Of a DNA stretch of 64,000 bases, positions 1 to 9,057 are shown piece after piece. The position numbers and the translations under genes were made by a program. Source of the stretch: Colivicinus sp022776215 (lineage in GTDB: Bacteria; Bacillota_I; Bacilli_A; Erysipelotrichales; Erysipelotrichaceae); assembly GCA_022776215.1 (NCBI GenBank), contig JALFIR010000027.1, positions 1 through 64,000 on the forward strand, written 5' to 3'. The notes beneath the pieces were generated by a model, which saw only the letters and a list, made by a program, of their open reading frames with translations, was not told where the DNA came from and did not search any database. Each line of letters begins with the position of its first letter. The stretch's first letter is position 1.

Positions 1-219
1 GCTCGTTTCTTAGTTCATCTAAAATATATGTTTTATCGTATTAAGAATAATGAAATATTAAATCTAGATATGAATGATTATGCATTAGATAATTTTAAGT
101 CCTCTTATGATATCGCAAGTGAAGTTATAAGAGAGATTGAGGACTTGGGGAAGATTGTTATTCCTAGGGTTGAGATAGGTTATTTGGCCATCCATATCGA
201 GAGAATATTAAGAGATTAG
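1..219 (+). CDS. PRD-domain transcription antiterminator (BglG/LicT type), C-terminal fragment
   Basis: Open from the first base of the window to the TAG stop, so only the last 72 codons are visible. The segment reads like the end of a PTS regulation domain: an N-terminal RFLVHLKYMFYRI helix typical of the PRD histidine region and a closing EIGYLAIHIERIL motif. PRD proteins of this kind sense the phosphorylation state of a sugar PTS and bind nascent RNA to prevent termination. The RNA-binding part lies outside the window, so a PRD-containing DNA-binding activator cannot be excluded. A terminator hairpin begins within the stop codon. Confidence 0.7.
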   Translation, partial: ARFLVHLKYMFYRIKNNEILNLDMNDYALDNFKSSYDIASEVIREIEDLGKIVIPRVEIGYLAIHIERILRD

Positions 220-244
220 AGTGTACACATGTACACTCTATTTT
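218..244 (+). terminator. Hairpin terminator overlapping the PRD gene stop codon
   Basis: A perfect 10-bp inverted repeat, AGAGTGTACA at 218-227 and TGTACACTCT at 230-239, is followed by ATTTT. The T tract is short, so termination may be partial. Confidence 0.65.
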
Positions 245-332
245 CATCTTAGGGTCCTATTTAGGCAACATGCAAGAATTTACATCGGAGAAACTAATTG
301 TGTAATATCATAATATTCAGGGAGGAAATGTT

Positions 333-1049
333 ATGTTGAATATTTCTCATTTAAGTAAGTTCTATGGAGATAAAAAGGCAGTAGATGATTTGTCTTTGAA
401 TATTAATGGTGGCGAGATTTGTGCCTTTATTGGACATAATGGAGCTGGTAAGACAACTACTTTAAAGTGTATTGTTGGTATTCATGATTTTGATGAGGGT
501 GATATTTTAATTGATGGCGATTCTATTAAAACTAATCCTTTAGAGTGCAAAAAGAAAATTGCTTATATTCCTGATAATCCTGATTTGTATGATTTTATGA
601 CAGGTATTCAGTATCTTAATTTTATTGGCGATATTTTTAAGATTGATGGTGCTAAAAGAAAAGAATTGATTGATAAGTATAGTACTTTATTTGAGATTAA
701 GGATGATTTGGGACAACCTATAGCTTCTTATTCTCATGGTATGAAACAGAAGTTGGCAGTTATTTCGGCATGGCTTCATGAACCTAAATTGATCTTAATG
801 GATGAGCCTTTTATAGGTTTGGATCCTAAGGCTTCTCATTTATTAAAGGAGATGATGAAGGAATTTTGTGAAAAGGGTAATGCGATATTCTTTTCTACTC
901 ATGTTTTAGAAGTGGCTGAAAAGTTATGTGATAAAGTTGCGATTATTAAAGACGGTAAGCTTGTTAAATCGGGTACGATGGAAGAGATTAAGGGCGATGC
1001 ATCTTTAGAGACTGTGTTCTTAGAATTAGAAGGTGATGTTTGTGACTAA
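333..1049 (+). CDS. ABC-2 exporter, ATP-binding subunit
   Basis: A 238-residue ABC ATPase of the CcmA/NatA class that powers an ABC-2 exporter in the cytoplasmic membrane. Visible motifs are Walker A GHNGAGKTT at residues 34-42, a signature region written SYSHGMKQKL instead of the canonical LSGGQ, Walker B LILMDEP and a switch histidine in the FFSTHV segment. SHGM-type signatures are usual in this exporter class. GGGAGG lies seven bases before the ATG. The next gene overlaps its last codons and encodes the membrane partner. The substrate cannot be read from the sequence. Confidence 0.88.
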   Translation: MLNISHLSKFYGDKKAVDDLSLNINGGEICAFIGHNGAGKTTTLKCIVGIHDFDEGDILIDGDSIKTNPLECKKKIAYIPDNPDLYDFMTGIQYLNFIGDIFKIDGAKRKELIDKYSTLFEIKDDLGQPIASYSHGMKQKLAVISAWLHEPKLILMDEPFIGLDPKASHLLKEMMKEFCEKGNAIFFSTHVLEVAEKLCDKVAIIKDGKLVKSGTMEEIKGDASLETVFLELEGDVCD

Positions 1050-2622
1050 GCTATTAATTAAGAAAGAGCTTCAACAAATCTTCAAGTCATATTTTTATAA
1101 TACTAAGAAGAATAAGGCTAGATCTAAGGCAAGCATTATTTTGTGCTTTATTGGCTTTGCGGTAGTAATGATTGGCATTCTTGGTATGATGTTTGGAACA
1201 CTAGCTAATAGTATGTGTGCTACTTTGAAAATCTATGGACTAGATTGGCTATATTTTGTCTTGATGGCTTTGATGAGTATTGTGATGGGCGTTTTTGGGA
1301 CTGTCTTTACTACATATTCTAGTTTATATATGGCTAAGGACAATGATATGTTGTTGTCACTACCTCTACCAGTTAGAAGTATTTTAATATCTAGAATCTT
1401 TGCGACATATGTGATGGATGTTATATATGCTGGTGTTGTCTTTATTCCTACTATTATTGTTTATTTGATGAATGATTTTAGTTTTAAAGTATTAATAAGT
1501 TCTTTATTGTTCTTTATTCAATTGACCTTATTTATCTTAACTTTAAGCTGTGCCTTGGGTTATGTAGTAGCTAAGCTAAGTACTAAATTAAAGAATAAGA
1601 GTTATATCACAGCTATAGCTTCATTATTGTTTATTGGCATTTATTATTTTGTCTATTATAAGGCTAGTGTGGCTTTACAGAGTTTCTTAGAAAATGCATT
1701 ATTTTATGGCGACATCTTAAAGAATAAGGTTTATCTTTTATATTTAATCGGTGAAGCTTGTGCTGGCAATTTCTTATATTTATTAATCACTATAATAATT
1801 TCAGTAGCTTTATTTACTTTGGTATGGTGCTTATTAAGAAGATCTTTCTTAAAGATTTTGAGTGCTACTAACAAGGTAGAGAAAATAAAGATTAAGAAAT
1901 TAGATATCAGACAGGGTGGAGTGTTCTCTTCTTTGGTTAAGAAAGAATTAGCTAGGTTTACATCTAGTTCTGCTTATATGCTTAATGCGAGCATGGGTTC
2001 AGTTTTCATGATTGTGTTGATGTTTGTTATTATTGTGAAAAAAGATATCTTCTTTCAGATGTTTCCTTATATTGAAGGTAAATATATAAATGTAGGAATT
2101 ATGGCTGTTTTCTTCTTTTTGATTTCAACAAACTTTATGGGAGCGTGCTCTGTTTCTTTAGAAGGTAAGAATATTTGGATAACTAAGTCTTTGCCTGTTA
2201 ATACTAAGGATATCTTGTTGTCTAAGGTGGTCTTCCATTGTCTGTTGACAATAATACCTGCACTTATTACAAGTTTAATTGTTTGTGTGATATTAAAGAT
2301 TAATCCAATCATATTATTGGCAATATTAATAGCTGGTATCTTCTATTCTTTGATCAATGTAACATTAAATGTCTTGATGCCGACACTACATTGGACTAAT
2401 GAAATAACCGTTATTAAACAAAGCGGTTGTTCTATGTTGGCAGCAATCGGTGGCTGGATATATCCTATCATCTTTATTGTCTTATCGGTTTTGTGTGTTA
2501 AACAAGACTTGGATATTACAATCTTTATGTTTGTGTGGATGTTGGTAACACTTATTGTAAGTATCTTGTTGTATCGTTGGTTGACTACTAAGGGTTGTAA
2601 GAAGTATTTGGATTTGAATTAA
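1042..2622 (+). CDS. ABC-2 exporter, membrane subunit
   Basis: A large hydrophobic protein of about 526 residues with roughly twelve membrane segments arranged in two halves, separated by a charged region near residues 280-310. It is the permease partner of the overlapping ATPase gene. The open frame allows starts at GTG 1033 and ATG 1036, but I prefer GTG 1042 because the AGAAGG ribosome binding site at 1027-1032 is then correctly spaced and the protein starts MTKLLIKKELQ, as exporters of this kind often do. No transport substrate is suggested by neighbours. Confidence 0.8.
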   Translation: MTKLLIKKELQQIFKSYFYNTKKNKARSKASIILCFIGFAVVMIGILGMMFGTLANSMCATLKIYGLDWLYFVLMALMSIVMGVFGTVFTTYSSLYMAKDNDMLLSLPLPVRSILISRIFATYVMDVIYAGVVFIPTIIVYLMNDFSFKVLISSLLFFIQLTLFILTLSCALGYVVAKLSTKLKNKSYITAIASLLFIGIYYFVYYKASVALQSFLENALFYGDILKNKVYLLYLIGEACAGNFLYLLITIIISVALFTLVWCLLRRSFLKILSATNKVEKIKIKKLDIRQGGVFSSLVKKELARFTSSSAYMLNASMGSVFMIVLMFVIIVKKDIFFQMFPYIEGKYINVGIMAVFFFLISTNFMGACSVSLEGKNIWITKSLPVNTKDILLSKVVFHCLLTIIPALITSLIVCVILKINPIILLAILIAGIFYSLINVTLNVLMPTLHWTNEITVIKQSGCSMLAAIGGWIYPIIFIVLSVLCVKQDLDITIFMFVWMLVTLIVSILLYRWLTTKGCKKYLDLN

Positions 2623-2626
2623 TTAT

Positions 2627-2648
2627 GGGGCTCTTGTTAGCCCTTTTA
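2627..2648 (+). terminator. Terminator after the ABC-2 operon
   Basis: GGGCT at 2628-2632 pairs with AGCCC at 2639-2643 around a six-base loop and is followed by TTTT. Confidence 0.75.
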
Positions 2649-2712
2649 ATTAGGCCAAATGGCGGAAAAATGATGAAAATTTCTTTCATCAATATTATGA
2701 TTTTTACATTTT

Positions 2713-2755
2713 AGGTGAGATTTACTCCGACAAAAAGGTGAGATTTACTCCGATA
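2713..2755 (+). repeat. Two 20-bp direct repeats upstream of ATPase 1
   Basis: AGGTGAGATTTACTCCGAYA occurs at 2713-2732 and 2736-2755, identical except for one C/T, with a period of 23 bp. The second copy covers the -35 position of the promoter candidate whose TATAAT is at 2772-2777. The motif carries a small internal dyad, GAG-N5-CTC. A separate 7-bp inverted repeat, GATGAAA/TTTCATC, lies at 2672-2690. The position suggests an operator or a recognition site for the ATPase gene that follows. Confidence 0.9.
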
Positions 2756-2771
2756 GACACAAATTAAGCCT

Positions 2772-2777
2772 TATAAT
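2772..2777 (+). promoter_or_regulatory. -10 element (TATAAT) of ATPase 1
   Basis: Perfect TATAAT located 28 bp before the ATG. The -35 position falls in the second direct repeat and is poor (TCCGAT at 2749-2754), which fits a promoter controlled through the repeats. Confidence 0.55.
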
Positions 2778-2805
2778 ATGCTAAAATTATGATGAGGAAG
2801 AATAA

Positions 2806-4086
2806 ATGAAATATATAAAAAGAATTATTGATAAAGACCTAGATTTGAGAGTTAAAGCATTTGGTGCTATCAGCATTGTTGGACCAAAAGGCTGCGGAAA
2901 GACAAGAACTGCTAAAGAAAGATGTAAAACTATTATTGAATTTGAAGATGAAGAAAGAAGGAATGCTTATATATCCGTCGCAGAGAACTCACCTAGTTTG
3001 TTTCTAAAAAATGAAACGCCAATTCTATTTGATGAATGGCAGGATGCACCCAAGATTTGGGGAAAGCTTAGAAAGGAATGTGATGATAACGATCATTTTG
3101 GGGATTATTTTTTAACTGGCTCTTCTACTAAAAAAATAAACACAGCTCATTCAGGCACAGCTAGAATTTCAGAAATAGAAATGTATCCAATGTCTTTATA
3201 TGAGCTAGGGAAATCAAACGGAAGTGTATCGATTAAAGAATTATTTGACAACCCAGATATTAAGATTGAATCAAAATCTGATTTGAATATTGAGGAATTA
3301 ATTAATGTAACTTGCACTGGCGGTTGGCCAAGAACTTTAGCTATCAAGAATGATGAAGCCAAGCTGTTGTTTGTTAAGGATTATTTTGATCAAATTTGTA
3401 AGGAAGATATTTGTAGAATTGATGGTACAAAAAGAAATCCCGAAATTACTAAAGCAATATTAAAATCATATGCTAGGAATATCGGAACATTATGTAAGAT
3501 GGATAATATCTATAAAGATGTTAATAGTACTAATCAAATTGCTGAGTCTACATTTTATGACTATATAGAGAAGTTAAAACAATTGTATGTAATTAAAGAC
3601 TACGAGGCATGGTGCCCTCAAATTAGAAGTGAGAAATCGCTACGTGCTCCAAAGAAACATATGTTTATTGATCCTTCTATCGCCATAGCCGCATTAGATT
3701 TATCACCATCATATTTTTATAATGATTTAGATTTATTTGGCCATATCTTTGAATCTTTGGTATATAGAGATTTGACCGTGTACTCTGCAGGGTTAAGAGG
3801 AGTATTCTCTCACTATCATGATAAATTTGATTTAGAGGTTGATGGTGTCTTACATTTGCAAGATGGTCGATATGCTCTGATTGAAATCAAATTAGGCTCA
3901 AGTGGTATTAAAGCTGGTGAAAAGAATTTATTGAAGATTAAGGAATTGATTAAAGAAAGAAACCAAAAGAAGGACGTACTACCAATTAGAGAACCAGATT
4001 TGATGATTGTTATTACTGGCGGTGAATATGCATATAGTTTGGAAAGTGGTGTTAAAATCATTCCAATAGGCTGTTTAAAAGATTAG
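2806..4086 (+). CDS. AAA-type ATPase with DUF4143-like C-terminus (ATPase 1)
   Basis: A 426-residue protein of the AAA_14/DUF4143 kind. Walker A is GPKGCGKT at residues 26-33, Walker B is PILFDEWQDAP near 71-81, and a sensor-like YFLTGSS follows. The middle part carries the winged-helix-like region of the family, and the C-terminus has a PD-(D/E)XK-like motif (EVD near 343-345, EIK near 359-361). The cellular role of this family is unknown. The gene has its own promoter and terminator and sits alone between two transporter operons, so nothing in the context suggests a metabolic job. Two 20-bp direct repeats lie just upstream. Compare ATPases 2 and 3 in this window. Confidence 0.85.
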   Translation: MKYIKRIIDKDLDLRVKAFGAISIVGPKGCGKTRTAKERCKTIIEFEDEERRNAYISVAENSPSLFLKNETPILFDEWQDAPKIWGKLRKECDDNDHFGDYFLTGSSTKKINTAHSGTARISEIEMYPMSLYELGKSNGSVSIKELFDNPDIKIESKSDLNIEELINVTCTGGWPRTLAIKNDEAKLLFVKDYFDQICKEDICRIDGTKRNPEITKAILKSYARNIGTLCKMDNIYKDVNSTNQIAESTFYDYIEKLKQLYVIKDYEAWCPQIRSEKSLRAPKKHMFIDPSIAIAALDLSPSYFYNDLDLFGHIFESLVYRDLTVYSAGLRGVFSHYHDKFDLEVDGVLHLQDGRYALIEIKLGSSGIKAGEKNLLKIKELIKERNQKKDVLPIREPDLMIVITGGEYAYSLESGVKIIPIGCLKD

Positions 4087-4093
4087 ATTATAA

Positions 4094-4123
4094 GACATAA
4101 CATTTTGAAGTGTTATGTTTTTT
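4094..4123 (+). terminator. Terminator after ATPase 1
   Basis: ACATAACA at 4095-4102 pairs with TGTTATGT at 4111-4118 and runs into six T residues. Confidence 0.85.
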
Positions 4124-4241
4124 CATACTTGATAATTAGTTTATTCCCTTATTAATAAAGGCTTTTAGTAACTTTATATGTGTTTTAATTATCATAAATG
4201 TAAATTGTTTCAGTATAGTATGAAAATATTTACTATTTTTA

Positions 4242-4270
4242 TTGACACATATTTTCAAAGAAACTAAAAT
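4242..4270 (+). promoter_or_regulatory. Sigma-A promoter of oppABCDF
   Basis: TTGACA at 4242-4247, a 17-bp spacer and TAAAAT at 4265-4270. This is the best -35/-10 pair in the first 10 kb and lies 29 bp before the oppA start. Confidence 0.8.
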
Positions 4271-4298
4271 AAAACCATTAAAAAGGGAGGACATGTAA

Positions 4299-5936
4299 AT
4301 GAAAAAGTTATTTACATTACTTCTTGCTCTGCTGCTGTTAGTTGGTTGTGGTGGACAAGGAGATGATACTGGTGATACAGATGCTGATAAGACAGTAACT
4401 GTTGTATCTTCTATGGATGTTATTTCTATGGATACTGCGGTGGCAACAGATGGTACATCATTTATTGCCCAAACTATGTGTCTTGCAGGTCTAATGGAAC
4501 TAGATGCTAATCAAAATCCTATTCCAGATTTAGCTGAAAGCTATGAAGTTAGTGATGATGGTCTAGTATATACATTTAAGATTAGGGATGATGCGAACTG
4601 GTCAAATGGTGATCCAGTTACTGCACAAGACTTCGTCTATGGTTGGCAAAGAGTAGTTGATCCTGAAATCGCAAGTGAATATAACTGGATTATGGAAACA
4701 GCTAATATCGTAAATGGTAACTGTTATGATACAGAAAGTGGTTTAACTAAAGAGGATTTAGGAGTTAAGGCTCTTGATGAAAAGACTCTAGAAGTTACAT
4801 TAACTAAGCCTACTGGTTTCTTCCTATCTCTTATGACATTCCCACCATTCTTCCCTGCAAATCAAAAGTTTGTTGAAAGTTGTGGTGATCAATACGCATT
4901 ATCTGTTGATAACGTATTGAACTGTGGTCCTTATAATTTCACAGGTTGGACTGCTGGTTATTCATTTGAATTCGATTTAAGTGACACTTATTGGGATCAT
5001 GATAATTATGTAGCTAAAAATGGTGCTGAGAAGGTTGTCTTCCGTATCATCGCTGATACTCAAACATCTCTTCTAGAATATGAAAGTGGTAATCTTCAAA
5101 CAGTTATCTTATCTGGTGAACAAGTAAATGCCAATAAGGGTCAAGAAGGTTATGTAGATCGTCTACAAGGTTACTTATTCTACTTGTTGTTAAATATCAA
5201 CAACAATACTACTAATAAGGATCTTCAAAACGTTAATATCAGAAAGGCTATGTCTTATGCATTAGATAGAGAAGCTATCGCTACAGCCTTAAATGATGGT
5301 TCTGTTGCCGCTGAAGGTATTGTTCCAATTCAATTAGCTGGTAACCCAGAAACTGGTGCCGACTTCCGTGATGATAATGGCAAGTTAGTTGACTATAACG
5401 TAGAAGAAGCTAAGAAATTATATGAAGCTGGCAAGGCTGAATTAGGTCATGATGTAACTATTGAATTACTATATGGTACAGATGAGGGTGATTCAGTAAT
5501 TAAGGCTGCTGAACAAATTCAATATTACTTAGAACAAGTTGGTTTCACTGTTAACTTAAATGGTAAGCCAAAGAAAGAAAGATTAACTTTACAAAGAGCT
5601 TATACATTCGATGTAGCATTGACTCGTTGGGGTCCTGACTATGGTGATCCTCAAACTTATATGGATCTATTTGTAAGTTCAAATACTTCTAATAACCAAG
5701 GTGGTTACTCAAGTGCTGCTTATGATGAACATATTGAAAAGGCTGAATCAGGTACTGTAAGTGCTCTTGAAAGATGGAATGAATTCCTAGCTGCTGAAAA
5801 GGTATTAGTTCAAGATGATGTTGGTGTAGTTCCTGTATTCCAAGCTGGTGGTGCGATGTTAATTTCTCCAAGCATTTCTGGTATTGAATTCCACTCTGCT
5901 GCAGTTGATAACTATCGTCATATTGTTGTTAAGTAA
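4299..5936 (+). CDS. oppA: Oligopeptide ABC transporter, substrate-binding lipoprotein
   Basis: A 545-residue extracytoplasmic binding protein (SBP_bac_5 family). The N-terminus is a lipoprotein signal with lipobox LVGC and the lipidated Cys at residue 17, followed by an acidic linker. Family marks include the SYEVSDDGLVYTFKIRDDANW segment, DFVYGWQR and the conserved C-terminal WGPDYGDP motif, as in OppA. It captures peptides outside the membrane and delivers them to OppBC. The ribosome binding site is GGGAGG. A hairpin separates it from oppB, which would make this gene more abundant than the rest of the operon, as is common for binding proteins. Confidence 0.93.
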   Translation: MKKLFTLLLALLLLVGCGGQGDDTGDTDADKTVTVVSSMDVISMDTAVATDGTSFIAQTMCLAGLMELDANQNPIPDLAESYEVSDDGLVYTFKIRDDANWSNGDPVTAQDFVYGWQRVVDPEIASEYNWIMETANIVNGNCYDTESGLTKEDLGVKALDEKTLEVTLTKPTGFFLSLMTFPPFFPANQKFVESCGDQYALSVDNVLNCGPYNFTGWTAGYSFEFDLSDTYWDHDNYVAKNGAEKVVFRIIADTQTSLLEYESGNLQTVILSGEQVNANKGQEGYVDRLQGYLFYLLLNINNNTTNKDLQNVNIRKAMSYALDREAIATALNDGSVAAEGIVPIQLAGNPETGADFRDDNGKLVDYNVEEAKKLYEAGKAELGHDVTIELLYGTDEGDSVIKAAEQIQYYLEQVGFTVNLNGKPKKERLTLQRAYTFDVALTRWGPDYGDPQTYMDLFVSSNTSNNQGGYSSAAYDEHIEKAESGTVSALERWNEFLAAEKVLVQDDVGVVPVFQAGGAMLISPSISGIEFHSAAVDNYRHIVVK

Positions 5937-5950
5937 ATAATACTAATGAT

Positions 5951-5985
5951 AATTAGAGCGGTTTATAATCGCTCTAATTATTTTA
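5951..5985 (+). terminator. Intra-operon hairpin between oppA and oppB
   Basis: AATTAGAGCG at 5951-5960 pairs perfectly with CGCTCTAATT at 5970-5979 and is followed by ATTTT. It probably stops part of the transcripts and also protects the oppA message. Confidence 0.75.
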
Positions 5986-5997
5986 AAGGGGTAATGT

Positions 5998-6933
5998 ATG
6001 AAAAAATATGTATTTAAAAGAATAATGATGTCTTTGGCTACATTGTTAGTAATATTACTAGTGCTGTTTGTCTTGATGGACAAGATGCCTGGTTCACCAT
6101 TTAATGATGAAAAACTAACAGAGGCTCAAAGGGCATTACTATATGCTAAGTATGGTTTGGACCAGCCGATTATTGTCAGGTTCTTCTTATATGTTAAGAA
6201 CATGTTAACTGGTGATTTAGGTGTGTCTTATGCCATCAACAAGAACTTCCCAATTAGTTCAATGATTAAAGATCGTCTTGGTATCTCAATTCTAGTTGGC
6301 TTAATGGCTATGATAATTGGAACTATCATTGGTCTAATACTTGGTATTTTATCAGCACTTAATCATAATACTTGGATTGATAACTTATGTTCTGCGATAT
6401 CTGTAATTGGTGTATCAGTTCCATCTTATGTTTGTGCCTTATTGTTGTGTTACTTTATCGCTTATAAGTTAAAGTGGTTTCCAATTCTATATAATCTAAA
6501 GACACCTTTTGCGTCTCTTGTATTACCTGCAGTAGCTTTGTCGGTTTCACCAATTGCCAACATTGCAAGATTTACAAGATCTGAAATGATTGATGTTCTT
6601 GGTAGTGACTATATCCTACTTATTCAATCAAAGGGTGTTAAGAATTATAAGATGATAATTAAACATGCACTTAGAAATACTTTGATTCCTGTAATTACGG
6701 TTATGGGACCGATCCTTGTCAATCTAATGACAGGTTCAAGCGTTATTGAAAAGATCTTCGGTATTCCAGGTATTGGTTCTTTAATGATTTCAGGTATTCA
6801 ACAAAATGACTATAATGTTACAATCGCTTGTGCCTTTGTCTATTCAGCAATGTATATTGTGATGATGCTTATAGTTGATATCTTATATGGTGTAATTGAT
6901 CCTAGAATCCGTGTTAGTAAGGAGGGCAAATAA
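5998..6933 (+). CDS. oppB: Oligopeptide ABC transporter, permease
   Basis: A 311-residue inner-membrane permease with six predicted membrane segments. The N-terminal MKKYVFKRIMMSLATLLVILLVLFVLMDKMPGSP-type start and a cytoplasmic EAA-type loop ending in FGIPGIG are diagnostic for the OppB/DppB class. It forms the transmembrane channel with OppC. The ribosome binding site AAAGGGG precedes the ATG, and the stop overlaps the oppC start by one base. Confidence 0.93.
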   Translation: MKKYVFKRIMMSLATLLVILLVLFVLMDKMPGSPFNDEKLTEAQRALLYAKYGLDQPIIVRFFLYVKNMLTGDLGVSYAINKNFPISSMIKDRLGISILVGLMAMIIGTIIGLILGILSALNHNTWIDNLCSAISVIGVSVPSYVCALLLCYFIAYKLKWFPILYNLKTPFASLVLPAVALSVSPIANIARFTRSEMIDVLGSDYILLIQSKGVKNYKMIIKHALRNTLIPVITVMGPILVNLMTGSSVIEKIFGIPGIGSLMISGIQQNDYNVTIACAFVYSAMYIVMMLIVDILYGVIDPRIRVSKEGK

Positions 6934-7943
6934 TGACTATTTATAATCGTGAATTTAGCGCCGATGATTTCGCTTTTGCCCATGAGAAAGACGAGAAGCT
7001 AGTTGATGCCAACTATAAGGCTACTTCATATGCCAAGGATGTTTGGTGTAACTTTAAGAAGAACAAGGGTGCTCTTGTGGGCGCTATTATTGTCATCATC
7101 ATTATTGTTTTTGCCTTAGTTGGTCCTAGTATGAACGAACATACTTATAAGTCAATTATCCATGGTCAAGAATGTTTAACGCCTAGAATTCCAGTGTTAG
7201 AGAAGATTGGTATCTTTAATGGTAAATACAAGGGTGTTAGCCAATATACTGGTGATTTAGCTAATGTTTATTACTGGTTTGGTAGTGATACCCAGGGTAG
7301 AGATATCTTTACTCGTGTTTGGGAAGGTACTAGAGTTTCATTACTTATTGCCTTTGCGGCTGTTGTGATTGATATCCTTATTGGTATGGTCTATGGTACT
7401 GTGTCAGGTTTCCTTGGTGGTAAGGTTGATATGTTTATGCAACGTTTTGCGGAAATCTTAAATGGTGTACCAACACTTGTTGTCGTTACACTTTTAGGAC
7501 TTGTCTTACCACAGGGTGTTATTTCCATTATCTTTTCACTTATGATTACAGGTTGGATTGGTATGGAAAGGCTTGCTAGAGCGCAGGTTTTAAAGGTAAA
7601 GGAACAAGAATATGTTTTGGCTTCTAGAACTCTTGGCGCTTCTAAATTTTCTTTGATTGTGAATGATATCCTACCAAATATCTTTGGTCAGGTTATTGTT
7701 ACTAGTATGTTTTCAATTCCTAATGCGATATTCTTGGAGGCTTATTTGTCTTTCTTAGGACTAGGCGTGCCTGCCCCTTTGGCTTCCCTTGGTTCTTTGG
7801 TTTCAGATGGATATAAGTCAATGACTACTTATCCTCATATTTTGTTGATTCCAGTTATCGTGTTGGCTTTATTGATGTTGTGTTTTAACTTGTTCGCAGA
7901 TGGTCTAAGGGATGCCTTTGATCCTAAGATGAATAATAAGTAG
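6933..7943 (+). CDS. oppC: Oligopeptide ABC transporter, permease
   Basis: A 336-residue permease partner of OppB. It has a longer cytoplasmic N-terminus, a first membrane helix near residues 47-67, an extracytoplasmic loop containing FGSDTQGRDIFTR, which is a hallmark of OppC/DppC proteins, and a C-terminal EAA loop with SFLGLGVPAPLASLG. The ATG overlaps the oppB stop codon (TAATG), so the two subunits are likely made in equal amounts. Confidence 0.93.
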   Translation: MTIYNREFSADDFAFAHEKDEKLVDANYKATSYAKDVWCNFKKNKGALVGAIIVIIIIVFALVGPSMNEHTYKSIIHGQECLTPRIPVLEKIGIFNGKYKGVSQYTGDLANVYYWFGSDTQGRDIFTRVWEGTRVSLLIAFAAVVIDILIGMVYGTVSGFLGGKVDMFMQRFAEILNGVPTLVVVTLLGLVLPQGVISIIFSLMITGWIGMERLARAQVLKVKEQEYVLASRTLGASKFSLIVNDILPNIFGQVIVTSMFSIPNAIFLEAYLSFLGLGVPAPLASLGSLVSDGYKSMTTYPHILLIPVIVLALLMLCFNLFADGLRDAFDPKMNNK

Positions 7944-7953
7944 GAGGTCTTGT

Positions 7954-9057
7954 ATGTCAGAAAAATTTAAGCGTGATAAAAAAGATCGTGTCTTATCTAT
8001 TAGAGATTTAAATATTTCTTTTAAGACTAACTATGGAATTGTTAATGCGATAAGAGGTATTCGTTTTGACTTATTCAAGGGTGAAACAGTTGCCATTGTA
8101 GGTGAATCTGGTAGTGGCAAGTCAGTTACTATTAAGACTATCATGGGTATTCTAGATTCTAATGGCATGATTGATTCAGGTTCTATTGTTTATAACTATG
8201 TTGATGATAATGGAAATGAACAATCTGTTGATTTGGTTCAGATGTCTCAAAAGGATATTAGATATAAGTTCTGTGGTAAAAAGATTGCCATGGTGTTTCA
8301 AGATCCGATGACTTCTTTAGATCCAACTATGACTATCGGTAAACAAATAATGGAGCCCATGTTGGAGCATAAACATATTAGTAAAGATGATGCAAAAAAG
8401 AGGACTATTGAGTTGTTAGGCGAAGTTGGTATTGAAAATCCCGAGAAAAGATTTAAACAGTATCCTCATGAATTATCAGGTGGTATGAGACAAAGAGTAG
8501 TTATTGCGATTGCCCTAGCTTGTGATCCTGATATTCTAATTTGTGATGAGCCTACAACTGCACTTGATGTTACCATTCAGGCTAAGATTCTAGAACTTAT
8601 TAAGAGACTTCAAAATGAAAAGAATATTTCAGTTATATATATTACCCATGACTTAGGTGTTGTGGCTAAGGTAGCTGATTATGTAGCTGTTATGTATGCT
8701 GGTAGAATCGTAGAAAAGGGTTCTATCAATGAAATATTCTATGATCCGCGTCACCCTTATACTTGGGGTTTATTGGCTAGTATGCCTGATATTGATACAA
8801 ATTCTGATCGTCTTTTCGCAATACCAGGTACCCCACCTAACCTAATGGCTAAGATCAAGGGTGATGCGTTTGCCCCTAGAAATCCTTATGCCTTAAAGAT
8901 TGATTATGAAGAGGAACCACCTATGTTTGATGTTGGTGGACAACATCGTGTTTGTTCATGGTTGTGTGATCCCCGTGCTCCTAAAGTTGAGATGCCAGCT
9001 GATTTAAAACTTAGAATTGAGAAGATGAAGAAGGAGGCTGCCGATTATGCTAGATAA
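7954..9057 (+). CDS. oppD: Oligopeptide ABC transporter, ATP-binding subunit D
   Basis: A 367-residue ATPase. Walker A GESGSGKS is at residues 50-57, the signature is LSGGMRQR, Walker B is ILICDEPT and the switch His is in YITHDLG. The C-terminal oligopeptide/dipeptide domain includes the FAPRNPYAL and HRVCSWLCDPRAP segments; the family normally has a cysteine cluster here that can bind an iron-sulfur cluster, and only part of that cluster is seen. AGGAGG precedes the ATG. The gene overlaps oppF by 11 bases. Confidence 0.92.
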   Translation: MSEKFKRDKKDRVLSIRDLNISFKTNYGIVNAIRGIRFDLFKGETVAIVGESGSGKSVTIKTIMGILDSNGMIDSGSIVYNYVDDNGNEQSVDLVQMSQKDIRYKFCGKKIAMVFQDPMTSLDPTMTIGKQIMEPMLEHKHISKDDAKKRTIELLGEVGIENPEKRFKQYPHELSGGMRQRVVIAIALACDPDILICDEPTTALDVTIQAKILELIKRLQNEKNISVIYITHDLGVVAKVADYVAVMYAGRIVEKGSINEIFYDPRHPYTWGLLASMPDIDTNSDRLFAIPGTPPNLMAKIKGDAFAPRNPYALKIDYEEEPPMFDVGGQHRVCSWLCDPRAPKVEMPADLKLRIEKMKKEAADYAR

